The notes: a model not told the origin generated them from the sequence alone. DNA of 64,000 bases from Bacteroidia bacterium (GCA_030432655.1 JAUILA010000006.1:1-64000), one strand, 5' to 3'. Positions 8,003-17,192 are shown, counted from the stretch's first letter. A program made the numbers and translations.

Positions 8003-9265
8003 GCTGTCGGATCTAATAATCTTTTCATTAGCCTCATCAAGTACTGCATCATTAAATCCTTTGAGATAAACCTCGGTGGTATCAAGAGAATGGTGGCCTA
8101 ATGATTCACTGATCACTTCGATGGGAATCCCTAAATATTTGGCGGTTGTGGCCCAGGTATGCCGAATGGTATAAGTGGTTAATTTTTCTTGTATGCCGGC
8201 GTCTTTCCCCATAATGGCGAGACGCTCGTTCATTCGTCGACGCAATGTTCTGTATTTCTCCATATGCTTGGTGGTGCCATCATAATTGGCCGGGAAAAGA
8301 TAGGCATCTTTGACTTTGCCTGAAGTATAGTAATTCAAGATAACTTGTAGCTCTGTGGTGATTTTAACTGAAAGAAGGGATCCCGTCTTACTTCGGCCAT
8401 AATAAATACGTCCAGATCGGAGATTGGATATTTTGAGCTGAACAAGGTCCATGAAATTCATGCCCCGGCAATAAAACATGATAAGTGCATAATTGCGCGC
8501 ATGCCAGATGGCCGTTCCTTCATCATATTTTAGATCACGCAATCTTAACATTTCCTCTTTAGTAATGGCCCGTTTCCGGGTACGGGTGGTCGATGGTACT
8601 TTGAAATGATGGAATGGATATTTGACCATGAACAACCGGTCTTCTTTCATGGCCGAATTGTATAAGGCGCGGACAGCTCTGAGATAATTACTAACTGTGT
8701 TTTGTGAATTCCCTTTCGCCTGCTGATGATGGAGAAATCCGTTGAGATCACTTACCTTTAATTGAGCCATGGGTATATCTTCTTTTTGTAAAAATTGCAG
8801 CAAGGCCACTACTCCTTCCTCGTACCAGCGGGCGGACAGCGGTTTGTTCAATTCATTTTTACGTTTTATCTGGATAGCCAACCAGCTTTTCAAGGACAAG
8901 CTATTTTTGGCCATGTTTTCATAGAGCTCCTTGCTGGCCCCGGATAATTTTATATTGATGTAATGCACCAGTTCATCCACATCAAAGGGTCTCATTTCCT
9001 GGAGCAATTCTGAGAATGCCTCCCTGGCTTGGTGGAGTTTCTTATGCAGTTGAAGGTTTATTTTATTACAGGGCTGATCCCGGTTGGATTTAGCCGATTT
9101 CAATAACCTTCCTTCCGAAGCTTGCCAACCGGCCTTTGAAGTATGATAAGGAAGCCGGATTAGCCGCTTCTTTTTATGAAATACACGAAGTACAATAGGA
9201 TAAGTATCCGAAGTTTTGAGGTAGGAGGCTTTACGTGTATCAAGTGCAAGGGTTATCTTAGTCAT
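7997..9265 (-). CDS. Tyrosine recombinase / integrase
   Basis: I take ATG 9265 (MTKITLALDTRKA). A start at 9316 would run through the upstream hairpin repeats. The 422-residue product has an N-terminal Arm DNA-binding domain, a SAM-like core-binding domain (about 95-210) and a C-terminal catalytic domain. Visible catalytic residues are Arg in CRGMN, the YTIRHTWAT box with Arg (the first position is Tyr, as in many Bacteroidota integrases), LGHH, and the nucleophile Tyr in TTEVYLK. It resembles integrases of conjugative transposons and islands. Its last codons and stop lie in the tRNA-Leu crossover sequence, so its C-terminus depends on the integration event. No excisionase or cargo gene accompanies it in this short stretch. 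Confidence 0.9.
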   Translation of the reverse strand: MTKITLALDTRKASYLKTSDTYPIVLRVFHKKKRLIRLPYHTSKAGWQASEGRLLKSAKSNRDQPCNKINLQLHKKLHQAREAFSELLQEMRPFDVDELVHYINIKLSGASKELYENMAKNSLSLKSWLAIQIKRKNELNKPLSARWYEEGVVALLQFLQKEDIPMAQLKVSDLNGFLHHQQAKGNSQNTVSNYLRAVRALYNSAMKEDRLFMVKYPFHHFKVPSTTRTRKRAITKEEMLRLRDLKYDEGTAIWHARNYALIMFYCRGMNFMDLVQLKISNLRSGRIYYGRSKTGSLLSVKITTELQVILNYYTSGKVKDAYLFPANYDGTTKHMEKYRTLRRRMNERLAIMGKDAGIQEKLTTYTIRHTWATTAKYLGIPIEVISESLGHHSLDTTEVYLKGFNDAVLDEANEKIIRSDST

Positions 9266-9277
9266 AGTTGAATTTAC

Positions 9278-9319
9278 AAAAAAGTGGGCAGAAAATCCTG
9301 CCCACTTTCTGCCCACTTT
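9278..9319 (-). repeat. Three copies of an 11-bp repeat forming a hairpin in the integrase leader
   Basis: CTGCCCACTTT occurs at 9298-9308 and 9309-9319, and its exact reverse complement at 9281-9291. The inner pair makes an 11-bp stem with a 6-base loop, followed on the minus strand by six T, 13-18 bases before the integrase start. It could be a leader terminator controlling integrase, or arm-type recombinase sites. Confidence 0.6.
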
Positions 9320-9432
9320 TTCAAGTTTGAATAGACTTAAACGGTTATAAAAACAGCGCTAATTTGATCCAAATGTAGGTTTGTGATCTGTATGAGCATT
9401 TCATGAATTGTTACAAAACAGTCATTTTAAAA

Positions 9433-9476
9433 CTTACAAGCAGGGGGTCGCTGGTTCGAATCCAGCAGGGCCCACC
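9433..9476 (+). tRNA. 3' half of tRNA-Val(TAC), truncated at the anticodon loop
   Basis: The sequence runs from the anticodon loop CTTACAA through stem GCAGG, variable loop, T-arm GCTGG-TTCGAAT-CCAGC, acceptor AGGGCCC, discriminator A and CC. The matching 5' half (expected CCTGC anticodon stem and GGGCCCT acceptor) is not upstream. It is truncated at the same point as the tRNA-Leu fragment, within a shared ACTTA sequence. Confidence 0.85.
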
Positions 9477-9510
9477 TTCGCCCTTCGAAGCTTTAGCACA
9501 GAAGGGAATA

Positions 9511-9546
9511 CCCTGTGATCATTTAACGATGGTCACAGGGTTTTTT
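9511..9546 (+). terminator. Rho-independent terminator behind the tRNA-Val fragment
   Basis: The stem CCCTGTGA/TCACAGGG (9511-9518 with 9533-9540) is followed by six T. This is probably the native terminator of the interrupted tRNA-Val gene. Confidence 0.8.
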
Positions 9547-9562
9547 ATTTTCCTGGGCTTCG

Positions 9563-9584
9563 GTGGGCGCAGCCCACTTTTTTT
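9563..9584 (+). terminator. Second, tandem terminator-like hairpin
   Basis: GTGGGC-GCA-GCCCAC is followed by seven T. It is a short, strong stem just behind the previous terminator. Confidence 0.6.
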
Positions 9585-9971
9585 CTTTGCCAGCTTGTCC
9601 ATTGTTGAGGGGGCACTATACAGGATTGCCTGGACTGCGACAATAGACAAACAATCACCTACCATTGTAAGTGCTTTTTCTTTTGTGCACAGTTTGTGCA
9701 CACTTTTCTTTTTTATCTCAATTTTCTACGGGATACTCGAAGTGCACATCCCTTTCAAAAGCCACAAGTGTCTTTTGTTTTGTGACTACCAGCTGGACGA
9801 TGTAGAAAAGAAATGGGGGAAGGATATTTCAGATATGGGATAAAGACTCTGCCTGTGGGCTCGAATGGCAAGGGACTGTAATTATATTTTCACTAATTGG
9901 CATAACAACTTTTCTAATTTCACAACTAAGTACGAGCGTCTTCGTATATTAACGAAGCTAATCCTTCTCCT
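9585..9971. other. Gene-free stretch before the permease
   Basis: A weak open frame spans the tRNA fragment and continues to 9843, but its composition is not protein-like. I see no RNA gene or repeat. The promoter of the permease at 9972 presumably lies in the AT-rich part at 9890-9965. Confidence 0.5.
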
Positions 9972-12386
9972 ATGCTTCAGAACATTCTCAAGCTCACCTT
10001 CCGGAACCTGTACCGCAACAAGCTGTACACGTCGATCAATGTATTCGGACTGGCCATCGGGCTCACCGTGTTTCTTACTGTCCTGGCCTACGTCCGCCAT
10101 GAATCCAATTACAACCAGGAGGTGTCGGATCACCAGCGGATCTTCCGGCTGTATACCGAATTCAACGGGGTCTTTACGGGGACAAACCGCGGTATCAGTA
10201 CCGGTATCCCGACTTTTATCCGGGAGAATATTGCTTCTGTCGAAGAGGTAGCACAGTTTTATTCCTGGGGTGCCAACACTAAAATTCCGATGGGTGATGG
10301 CAGCCTGAAGGACATGGACCGCCAGGGCGCTTTGGTCGTTACCGGCCCGGAGCTTTTCCGTGTGATCGACATCTGGGAGTGGGAAGCGGGCAGCCTGGAA
10401 TCGATGAACAAATCACAGTCGGTAGCATTGCTGCGTTCGCAGGCAGAAAAATATTTTGGTGCTTTGCCCTCCGCCGAATACCTGGGCCGGGAAATCGTCT
10501 ACCAGGATTCGTTGCAGCTGGAGGTCGTGGGAATTCTCAGCGATCCGGAAGTGAAGACCGACTTTTTATTTACCGACTTTATATCAACAGCTTCCGCGAA
10601 GGCCTCCTTTCTTAAAAGTCGCTTTAACGACGATAACTGGGATGGCACCAGTTCGTCAAATCAGGCATTTATCAAATTCAATAAAGAGCCGGCCACTTCC
10701 GATATTAATTTTGTTGTGGAGCAAGTCAATGAGGAACGGGCATCCCGAAATGAAGGGGATACATTCATTGCAAATTACGTGGCCCAGCCCCTGGCCGAAC
10801 TTCATTACAATTCTGAATTGGGGGTTTTTGATGGCGTGTCCCACGCGGCAGACCGTGACGTTCTGCGCAATGTCCTGCTGATAGCATTGGCGATTCTGGT
10901 TCTGGCCATTGTTAACTTTATTAACCTGGAAACGGCCATTGGAGGAAAACGCGGGCGTGAAATTGGCATCCGTAAAGTGTTCGGAAGCCACCGTTTCACT
11001 GTTATTCTCCAGTTCCTGGTCCAAAGCACCCTGATGGCCTTTTCGGCAATCATCCTGGCGGTGCCGCTGACGAAGCTGGGGATCAACCTGTTCAGCGAAT
11101 TTCTGCCTGACGGAATGTCGTTCAATCCATTCGCCATTGATAATGTGCTGCTGCTGCTGGCGGTCGGATTCTCCGTCGGACTGCTGGCAGGCTTTTATCC
11201 TGCACTGGTGATGTCTTCATTCAGTCCGGTCAGGGTGCTGAAAACCCAGATGACCACAGGTACCGGAGGAAGCAGGTTTCTGCGCAAAGGACTTACCCTG
11301 TTCCAGTTTACCTTCTCCCAGGTGCTGCTCATATTTACCTTTGTGGTATTTAATCAGATTGATTTTATGATCAATAAAGACCTGGGATTTGAAACGGAGA
11401 ATATCCTGATCTTTGACACTCCTTATTATATGGAATCTTCCAGGGCCGACGTACTTCAACAACAACTGAACGGCATAAGCGGAATAGATGAAATGGTCCG
11501 TTTTGGAAGTGCTCCAATAGAGAACGGCTGGAGTTCCAGTATCTTCGACGTTGTCGGTGAGGACGGATCGAAATCCCAGCTGGAGGTTTTCATAAAATAC
11601 GGTGACTCTACCTACACCGATTTTTTCGGTATAAAGCAATTGAGTGGAAGGAAATTGCGCAATGAAAAGGAAATTCTCATAAACCGTACATTCATGAAAG
11701 AAATGGGGTACAGTAATCCGATCGACGTGCTGGATGTTATGGTAGACCCCGATGATGATTCGCTGATCGTGGCGGGGGTGGTGGAAGATTTTCACTTCCG
11801 GTCCCTTCACAATGAAATCAAGCCCATGGCCATCCGTCTTGAACCGGGAGGCACTTTCGGGATTATGCTGGAGGAGCAGGCTGATCCTGAACCGCTCATC
11901 GGTCAAATAACCGACGTCTACAAAGAGGTATACCCAGATGTGGCATTCAATCACCAGTTTTATCAAAACTCTATTGAGAATTATTACGAGTCAGAAAAAC
12001 GCACGTCCAAACTGATCATCGCTGCTGCCTTCATTGCCTTGCTGATTTCGTGCATGGGACTGTTTGGCCTCTCTTCCTATATGGCTATTCAGCGTATAAA
12101 AGAGATAGGCATCCGGAAGGTCCAGGGGGCAACGGTTGGGAATATCGTTCAGCTGCTTACCCTGGATTTCCTTAAGCTGGTCGGACTGGCTGTGCTGATT
12201 GCTATACCGCTTGCCTGGTGGGCCGGCAATACATGGATGGAAAGTTTTGCCTACCGGGCACCATTTAATATTTCGCTGTATGTATTAGCTGCGGTAATTG
12301 CCCTCGCCATTGCTTTTCTGACCATAGGTTATCATGCCTTAACAGCCGCGCGAACAAATCCGGTTATCAGCCTGAGAAGCGAGTAA
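9972..12386 (+). CDS. MacB/FtsX-type ABC transporter permease
   Basis: The 804-residue product has the duplicated FtsX layout common in Bacteroidota. TM1 at about 21-42 follows the typical NLYRNKLYTSINVFGLAIGL start. A MacB-like periplasmic domain (about 50-270) follows, then an FtsX block with TMs near 295, 345 and 395, a second TM and periplasmic domain (about 430-660), and a second FtsX block (about 675-800). GREIGIRKVFGS and IKEIGIRKVQGA are the characteristic post-TM motifs in the two halves. Such proteins act with an ATPase to couple ATP hydrolysis to work in the periplasm, such as lipoprotein or peptide export. No ATPase gene is adjacent, so its partner must be elsewhere. Confidence 0.93.
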   Translation: MLQNILKLTFRNLYRNKLYTSINVFGLAIGLTVFLTVLAYVRHESNYNQEVSDHQRIFRLYTEFNGVFTGTNRGISTGIPTFIRENIASVEEVAQFYSWGANTKIPMGDGSLKDMDRQGALVVTGPELFRVIDIWEWEAGSLESMNKSQSVALLRSQAEKYFGALPSAEYLGREIVYQDSLQLEVVGILSDPEVKTDFLFTDFISTASAKASFLKSRFNDDNWDGTSSSNQAFIKFNKEPATSDINFVVEQVNEERASRNEGDTFIANYVAQPLAELHYNSELGVFDGVSHAADRDVLRNVLLIALAILVLAIVNFINLETAIGGKRGREIGIRKVFGSHRFTVILQFLVQSTLMAFSAIILAVPLTKLGINLFSEFLPDGMSFNPFAIDNVLLLLAVGFSVGLLAGFYPALVMSSFSPVRVLKTQMTTGTGGSRFLRKGLTLFQFTFSQVLLIFTFVVFNQIDFMINKDLGFETENILIFDTPYYMESSRADVLQQQLNGISGIDEMVRFGSAPIENGWSSSIFDVVGEDGSKSQLEVFIKYGDSTYTDFFGIKQLSGRKLRNEKEILINRTFMKEMGYSNPIDVLDVMVDPDDDSLIVAGVVEDFHFRSLHNEIKPMAIRLEPGGTFGIMLEEQADPEPLIGQITDVYKEVYPDVAFNHQFYQNSIENYYESEKRTSKLIIAAAFIALLISCMGLFGLSSYMAIQRIKEIGIRKVQGATVGNIVQLLTLDFLKLVGLAVLIAIPLAWWAGNTWMESFAYRAPFNISLYVLAAVIALAIAFLTIGYHALTAARTNPVISLRSE

Positions 12387-12395
12387 ATGTTTGGT

Positions 12396-13586
12396 CTACT
12401 TTGAAGCAGTTTGCCCAATGTCTTCCGGAAATGTAATACCTCCCATTGAATCAAAACGTGCGGTGAGTCCCCAGCCATAGAAATAATTTGACAGTGCCAC
12501 CATGATTACATTCTGTCCTTCTTTTAGCGGAATTTCAACGGTGGCGTTTTCAATAGTACATCTTCCTTTAGGCTCTTTCATCGAAGGTGTACCGTAAAGG
12601 TTTTTATCTATGTAAACGAGTTGGCCGTTGACAAAAAGCCAGATTTCATCACTAAATCCTAAACTTAGCTTTCTGACCTGATCGGTGTCGGAGTTCAGAA
12701 CAATTCCCATCCATACCAGGCGCCGGCCGCCGCCTCTTTTCATTCCGTACAGCCGGGAAACATTTACCATCCCACGGTATTCCGCATGAATGGGTGTCCA
12801 GTTCGAATCATCCGTGGGATAGTCAGACTCCTGGCGTTCGCCGTACATCGATGGCATGGAAATTAACAGGTCCCTGTCAGACGGGAAGTCTTCGGGCGGA
12901 CTAACCAGCCAGTTGCGGAGATACCTCGTATCATTGGCCGTGTAGTCAAAACCCGCTTCGGGTCTGACATCCTCCACGGCGTCCGGAATGATCGTAAAAT
13001 TGGCATAGATAACATTTCCGTTCAACACAATGTCTCCGCTATCCTGACCACCTTCAAGCCGGGGCACCTGTAAAACAGGATGCTCCATATCATTCACATA
13101 AGCAACCATTTGGTTCCCGTTAATGACAAGTTTTACATGGTTCCAGCCATCGGTTTTTAGCGGGGCTCCTGATTGATATTCATCCGTCAGGTCCCACATG
13201 CTTGTACTGTCAACCACCGCAGAATATTGAACTGAAGTACGAACTTCAGGGGAGACAGGCCCGAAGGAGCGCAGATAGAAATGATCCCCGTTGAGGAGAT
13301 CATCGGTCATCCTGAAACTAATGCCCGGGAATCCCATCCCCGCCAGGGCCACATCATATTCAATCGTTCCGTTTGAGAAGGTATGATCCCTGAGTCGCAG
13401 CGTATAGTAGGCCTCGTTGATTCCCACGGCCGACATTTGTCCGTCATGCATTTTAAATTCGACCTGTTCGGTGTCATAAATCCAGTTTTCCGGGGTCATG
13501 GCAATGGAATTCCTGGTTTGTGCATGAAGTATGGTAGCGAAACCAATGAGCCATAGAAATGTGATTGTTGTTATCAGATTTTTCAT
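12396..13586 (-). CDS. Secreted LamG/concanavalin-like domain protein
   Basis: The 396-residue product has a signal peptide ending ATILHAQ. Residues about 30-200 form a concanavalin A/3-keto-disaccharide hydrolase-type beta sandwich (FSNGTIEYDVALAG, GWNHVKLVINGNQMVAYVND). The C-terminal half (about 215-390) contains a second beta-rich domain with FVNGQLVYIDKN and VPLKEGQN-like turns. Such proteins bind or act on glycans; no catalytic residues are evident. It converges on the permease gene (9-base gap) and is divergent from the gene at 13691, whose C-terminus also contains a LamG-like VKVNGQLAF stretch, so the two may be functionally linked. Confidence 0.7.
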   Translation of the reverse strand: MKNLITTITFLWLIGFATILHAQTRNSIAMTPENWIYDTEQVEFKMHDGQMSAVGINEAYYTLRLRDHTFSNGTIEYDVALAGMGFPGISFRMTDDLLNGDHFYLRSFGPVSPEVRTSVQYSAVVDSTSMWDLTDEYQSGAPLKTDGWNHVKLVINGNQMVAYVNDMEHPVLQVPRLEGGQDSGDIVLNGNVIYANFTIIPDAVEDVRPEAGFDYTANDTRYLRNWLVSPPEDFPSDRDLLISMPSMYGERQESDYPTDDSNWTPIHAEYRGMVNVSRLYGMKRGGGRRLVWMGIVLNSDTDQVRKLSLGFSDEIWLFVNGQLVYIDKNLYGTPSMKEPKGRCTIENATVEIPLKEGQNVIMVALSNYFYGWGLTARFDSMGGITFPEDIGQTASK

Positions 13587-13659
13587 TTTAATTGAAATTA
13601 ATTGTGAATTGATGTAACCTAATTACGTGACATCCATATATATGATCAGGGATCTGCCT

Positions 13660-13704
13660 GTTCAATCCCGTTCAATTCTGTTCAATCATCATGACAGTTC
13701 AATC
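13660..13704 (+). promoter_or_regulatory. Phased GTTCAAT(C/T) repeats, putative operator
   Basis: GTTCAAT(C/T) starts at 13660, 13670 and 13680, exactly one helical turn apart, and again at 13697 inside the first codons of the downstream gene. Three in-phase copies directly before a start codon look like a cooperative binding site, for either the divergent secreted-protein promoter or autoregulation. Confidence 0.5.
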
Positions 13705-14965
13705 ACACACGAAGGAGTTGCTCATTAAAGCGGCAGAGGAAAAATTGGGTCGCGGTCGCGGTGCGGAGTGGTCCAATCATGACTTTGAGCTACTGTCAGA
13801 GGATATTTTCCGCCGTACCGGAAAACAGCTGAGCGTGTCAACACTCAAAAGGTTGTGGAACAGGACAAGTACCAGGAACCGGGCGAGCGTTAGTACCCTG
13901 AATATACTGGCAGAGTACGCCGGATTTGAGGACTGGCGAAAATTCTGCCTCACCCGGGAGCCTGTAACGCGTAAGCCTTCTGTCCGCCGGCTTAAGCGGT
14001 ATCTATGGCCGGTGATATTAGGAATGGCTGCATTCGGACTTTACAGCTTTTATCAATTGAATGACAGGAACCCGCAGGTTATTCCGGATAATGAACAAAT
14101 TCTCTTTTCACTTAAGAAGATTACAGAGGGGTATCCGAATACGGTAATCTTTGAATACGATGTCGGCGACCTGTCCTTTGACTCGCTGGCGATCCAACAG
14201 TCCTGGGACAAATCGAGGCGAATTGACCTTGAAAAATCTAAGGGGCTGGTCACCTCGACCTATTACTACCCGGGTTATTTTCTGGCGAAGCTGGTGGTAA
14301 ATGACCAGATTATTAGGGAGAAAGACTTATACATACCTACCCACGGCTGGCAGGGCATGGTCGATGACAGCAATGGAGATATCCGGTACCTCGATGAGAA
14401 AATACAGTTTTCTCCGGGATCAATTCGATTTGATTCAGCAACAATCGGTAACCCGGTGAAGGGAGATGAATTTGCCCTTGTCAACCTGTTGCCTGAGCCG
14501 GTCATTGACAGCCGCAATTTTAAGCTGAAGGTACGTTATTTGACGGGCTCTGCAGCGGAACACAGTGTTTGCAAATTTACGGCCCTGGTAATCACCGGCA
14601 CCAGGGAGGTGATCGCTTTTCAGCAGTCTAAAAAGGGGTGTGTTGGAGATCTCAGTGCCTTTATAAATAAGGATATGATCAGTGGCAGGGACACAGACCT
14701 GTCGGGACTGGCGCTGACTGACGAAGGATACGCCGAAGTGGAACTTGAAGTGAAGGATTTACAGCTCACGATCAAGGTGAACGGCCAGCTTGCTTTCACT
14801 CATCAGATGAAAGAGGATATTGGTCTTATCGGCGGAGTACAGTGGTATACCGAAGACCCGGGAGAGATCAGCCAGTTGATAATCTCGGATAAAAATCATC
14901 AATGGGATTTGTTGCTGGACCCGAATTTCGAAAATTCTGTGAACCTGCTCTCCGGGGATCAATAG
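13691..14965 (+). CDS. Membrane-anchored protein with N-terminal HTH-like domain and extracytoplasmic LamG-like domain
   Basis: The 424-residue product begins with a cytoplasmic helical domain (about 1-95) whose sequence TGKQLSVSTLKRLWNRT and STLNILAEYAGFEDWRKF is a recurrent Bacteroidota N-terminal module resembling an HTH regulator. A basic stretch and one TM follow (about 105-122, LWPVILGMAAFGLYSFY). The remaining 300 residues would be periplasmic and are beta-rich, with a LamG-like repeat near the end (VKVNGQLAF). It may be a one-component sensor that binds ligand outside and DNA inside, perhaps controlling the divergent LamG protein. That role is inferred. Confidence 0.6.
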   Translation: MTVQSHTKELLIKAAEEKLGRGRGAEWSNHDFELLSEDIFRRTGKQLSVSTLKRLWNRTSTRNRASVSTLNILAEYAGFEDWRKFCLTREPVTRKPSVRRLKRYLWPVILGMAAFGLYSFYQLNDRNPQVIPDNEQILFSLKKITEGYPNTVIFEYDVGDLSFDSLAIQQSWDKSRRIDLEKSKGLVTSTYYYPGYFLAKLVVNDQIIREKDLYIPTHGWQGMVDDSNGDIRYLDEKIQFSPGSIRFDSATIGNPVKGDEFALVNLLPEPVIDSRNFKLKVRYLTGSAAEHSVCKFTALVITGTREVIAFQQSKKGCVGDLSAFINKDMISGRDTDLSGLALTDEGYAEVELEVKDLQLTIKVNGQLAFTHQMKEDIGLIGGVQWYTEDPGEISQLIISDKNHQWDLLLDPNFENSVNLLSGDQ

Positions 14966-15129
14966 TTGGTATCAGATGACCAAATATAGCGCATGCGATG
15001 ACCCCGCTCATTGAGCCATCGTTCCGGCAGTCTTACCTTTATCGCAGTAACCAGTACTAAATCAGCTGTTTACAATTTATGCAGGGAGCAAGATTTCCCT
15101 GAACATTCTTCATTATTAAATATATTGTG

Positions 15130-15426
15130 ATGGACGCGAATGAAACAGATAACAGAGATGCCCGTCTTTGGATGGAAGCTAAAAAGAGAGCTGGCTTTAA
15201 ATCACATCTGATTTCCTTTATGTTGGTCAATGCGTTGTTATGGGTAATCTGGTGGTTTACAGTTCCAGATATAAGTCAGGGCCGTCAGATTCCCTGGCCA
15301 CTTTGGCCATTGATTGGTTGGGGAATCGGACTGACTTTTCATTATGTATTTACTTACCTGGTAAGGCATGATGGACAACGGGCTATAGAGAGAGAATATG
15401 AGAAGCTCGTGAATAAAAATGCTTAA
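15130..15426 (+). CDS. 2TM domain protein
   Basis: The 98-residue product (ATG 15130; GTG 15127 is also possible) is acidic at the start, then has AKKRAGFKSHLISFMLVNALLW and a second hydrophobic segment (WPLIGWGIGLTFHYVFTYL), ending in a charged helix (REYEKLVNKNA). This is the 2TM domain, common in Bacteroidota near LytS kinases or regulators, with unknown function. It stands alone here. Confidence 0.85.
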   Translation: MDANETDNRDARLWMEAKKRAGFKSHLISFMLVNALLWVIWWFTVPDISQGRQIPWPLWPLIGWGIGLTFHYVFTYLVRHDGQRAIEREYEKLVNKNA

Positions 15427-15503
15427 AGGCATACGACATAAATGTACCATACCCATTAAGGGCTCATGGTATAAATTTATCAATTAACAGAATTTGTAAA
15501 GAG

Positions 15504-17105
15504 ATGAAATATAATACCATTGTCATTGGCGGTGGCCTGGCAGGACTTACTGCGGCCAGTACCCTGGCCCATTTCGGGAAAAAGGTCTTACTTCTTGAGC
15601 AACACTATAAACCGGGGGGATGTGCCACTACGTTTAATCGTAAAGATTTTACCATTGAAGTTGGATTGCATGAAATGAGTGGCATCACAGAAAACGGCTC
15701 TTTGCCAAGAATTTTTGATATGCTGGATGTCCGAAAATCAGTTGATTTGTTGCAAATACCTGAGTTTTATGCCGTGGTTTCAGACCACGAAAAGTTTGTG
15801 TTTCCTCATGGCTATGAATCGGCCACCAGGGCGTTGATCAACAGGTATCCGGAGGACGAAAAGGGTATTAAGAGGTTCATAAAATTGATTGCGGCCATAC
15901 GAGAAGAGGGCACCTCATTGCCACGTTCTCCTCTTATAAGAAAACTCATTTATCCGTTAATGCCATTACTTTACCCGAACCTGGTTGAAGCAACCAGACA
16001 CACGGTAGGATCCTGGTTGGATAAATACATTACAAATGAAAAGGCGAAACTTGATCTCGTAGCCCACATCGTCTATTGGAGCGATGATCCATATACCCTG
16101 TCGATGTTCTATTTTGGTCTTCCGTTTTCAGGGTTTATTGAAAACGGTGGTCACTTTATTAAAGGCGGTTCACAAAAGCTTTCTGATTATCTGGCGGATT
16201 ATATTGAAAATCATGGAGGCAAGGTTCTGTTGGGTATGAAAGCTGAGAAAATTCTGACCCGGAAGGGAAAAGTTGTTGGTGTCAGGTTTAGCGATAGTAT
16301 TCATAAAGATGATAAACCTGTTACAATCTCATGTGATAATGTTGTGGCTAATTGTGCCATTCCTATGGTACCGGCCATGTTGGACGAGCCATATACCGCT
16401 GAATTGAAACGGAAGATAAGTCCGATGAAGAATTCGTGCTCCTTATTATCTGTATATCTTGGGTTTAGTACAGATGTTGAAGCGTTTGGTGTAAAACACT
16501 ACTCAAATGTTATCCAGGGAGAGGGCGTACGGACACTTAAGGATATAAAAAAGAACTATCAGGGCGATTGGTCAAAGCGCGGGTTCATTTTTGTCGATTA
16601 TGGAAAGATAGATTCACAACTGGCCCCTGCTGGTAAATCCGAAGGCGCCATCTGTACGGCGGATTATCTGAATAACTGGAAAGACCTGGATCACACAGCT
16701 TACGAAAAGCAAAAGGAGGAGGTAGCCAGGATTTTAATAAACCGACTGGATAAGCAATTCCCGGGAATCCGGGAGAGTATTGAATACTATGAAGTGGCTA
16801 CCCCCAAAACGATTCAGCGTTATACTCTAAATCCGGGTGGATCGGTTTATGGCTTTGATCAATCCAGGAATCAAACCGGCACAAAACGTTTAAGAAATAA
16901 CTTCTTACTCCCAAACTTATATTTTGCTTCGGCCTGGGCTTTTCCCGGGGGTGGGTTTGAAGGAACTATCACCGGAGGTTTTTTGGCCGCCTTGCAAATG
17001 CTTAAGGACAAATATTGGTCTGAATGCGATGGTGAGCAATATGCGGACAATAGAAGGGTTCGGCATGTTCATCACGAGGCAATGAATACAGTACAAGCAA
17101 TCTGA
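15504..17105 (+). CDS. FAD-dependent phytoene dehydrogenase/isomerase-like oxidoreductase
   Basis: The 533-residue product starts with the dinucleotide-binding motif VIGGGLAGLTAASTLA and the carotenoid-oxidoreductase signature EQHYKPGGCATTF. Near the C-terminus, NLYFASAWAFPGGGFEGTI matches the FAD-binding end motif (G-x-G-x-x-G-A-x type) of the CrtI/CrtISO/retinol saturase group. A good AAAGAG ribosome-binding site lies just before the ATG. No other carotenoid genes are nearby, so the substrate is uncertain: a polyene or other hydrophobic isoprenoid is likely. Confidence 0.85.
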   Translation: MKYNTIVIGGGLAGLTAASTLAHFGKKVLLLEQHYKPGGCATTFNRKDFTIEVGLHEMSGITENGSLPRIFDMLDVRKSVDLLQIPEFYAVVSDHEKFVFPHGYESATRALINRYPEDEKGIKRFIKLIAAIREEGTSLPRSPLIRKLIYPLMPLLYPNLVEATRHTVGSWLDKYITNEKAKLDLVAHIVYWSDDPYTLSMFYFGLPFSGFIENGGHFIKGGSQKLSDYLADYIENHGGKVLLGMKAEKILTRKGKVVGVRFSDSIHKDDKPVTISCDNVVANCAIPMVPAMLDEPYTAELKRKISPMKNSCSLLSVYLGFSTDVEAFGVKHYSNVIQGEGVRTLKDIKKNYQGDWSKRGFIFVDYGKIDSQLAPAGKSEGAICTADYLNNWKDLDHTAYEKQKEEVARILINRLDKQFPGIRESIEYYEVATPKTIQRYTLNPGGSVYGFDQSRNQTGTKRLRNNFLLPNLYFASAWAFPGGGFEGTITGGFLAALQMLKDKYWSECDGEQYADNRRVRHVHHEAMNTVQAI

Positions 17106-17184
17106 ATACAATCACATATTAATTCAAACAAACACCTAACTGATTAAATAAATTCTGCTCAGTGTTCCTGGAATAAATTTCATT

Positions 17185-17192
17185 TATTTTTG
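17185..17192 (+). promoter_or_regulatory. TAnnTTTG-type -7 box
   Basis: TATTTTTG matches the Bacteroidota -7 consensus and lies 67 bases before the SMR start codon. The -33 TTG is not convincing. Confidence 0.35.

Noticed and set aside
9403-9843. Open frame across the tRNA-Val fragment and the two terminators
   Set aside because: It begins inside an integration scar and reads through two hairpin terminators; composition is not protein-like.
11217-11966. Long antisense frame inside the permease gene
   Set aside because: A shadow of the plus-strand CDS, with no start signal or domain.
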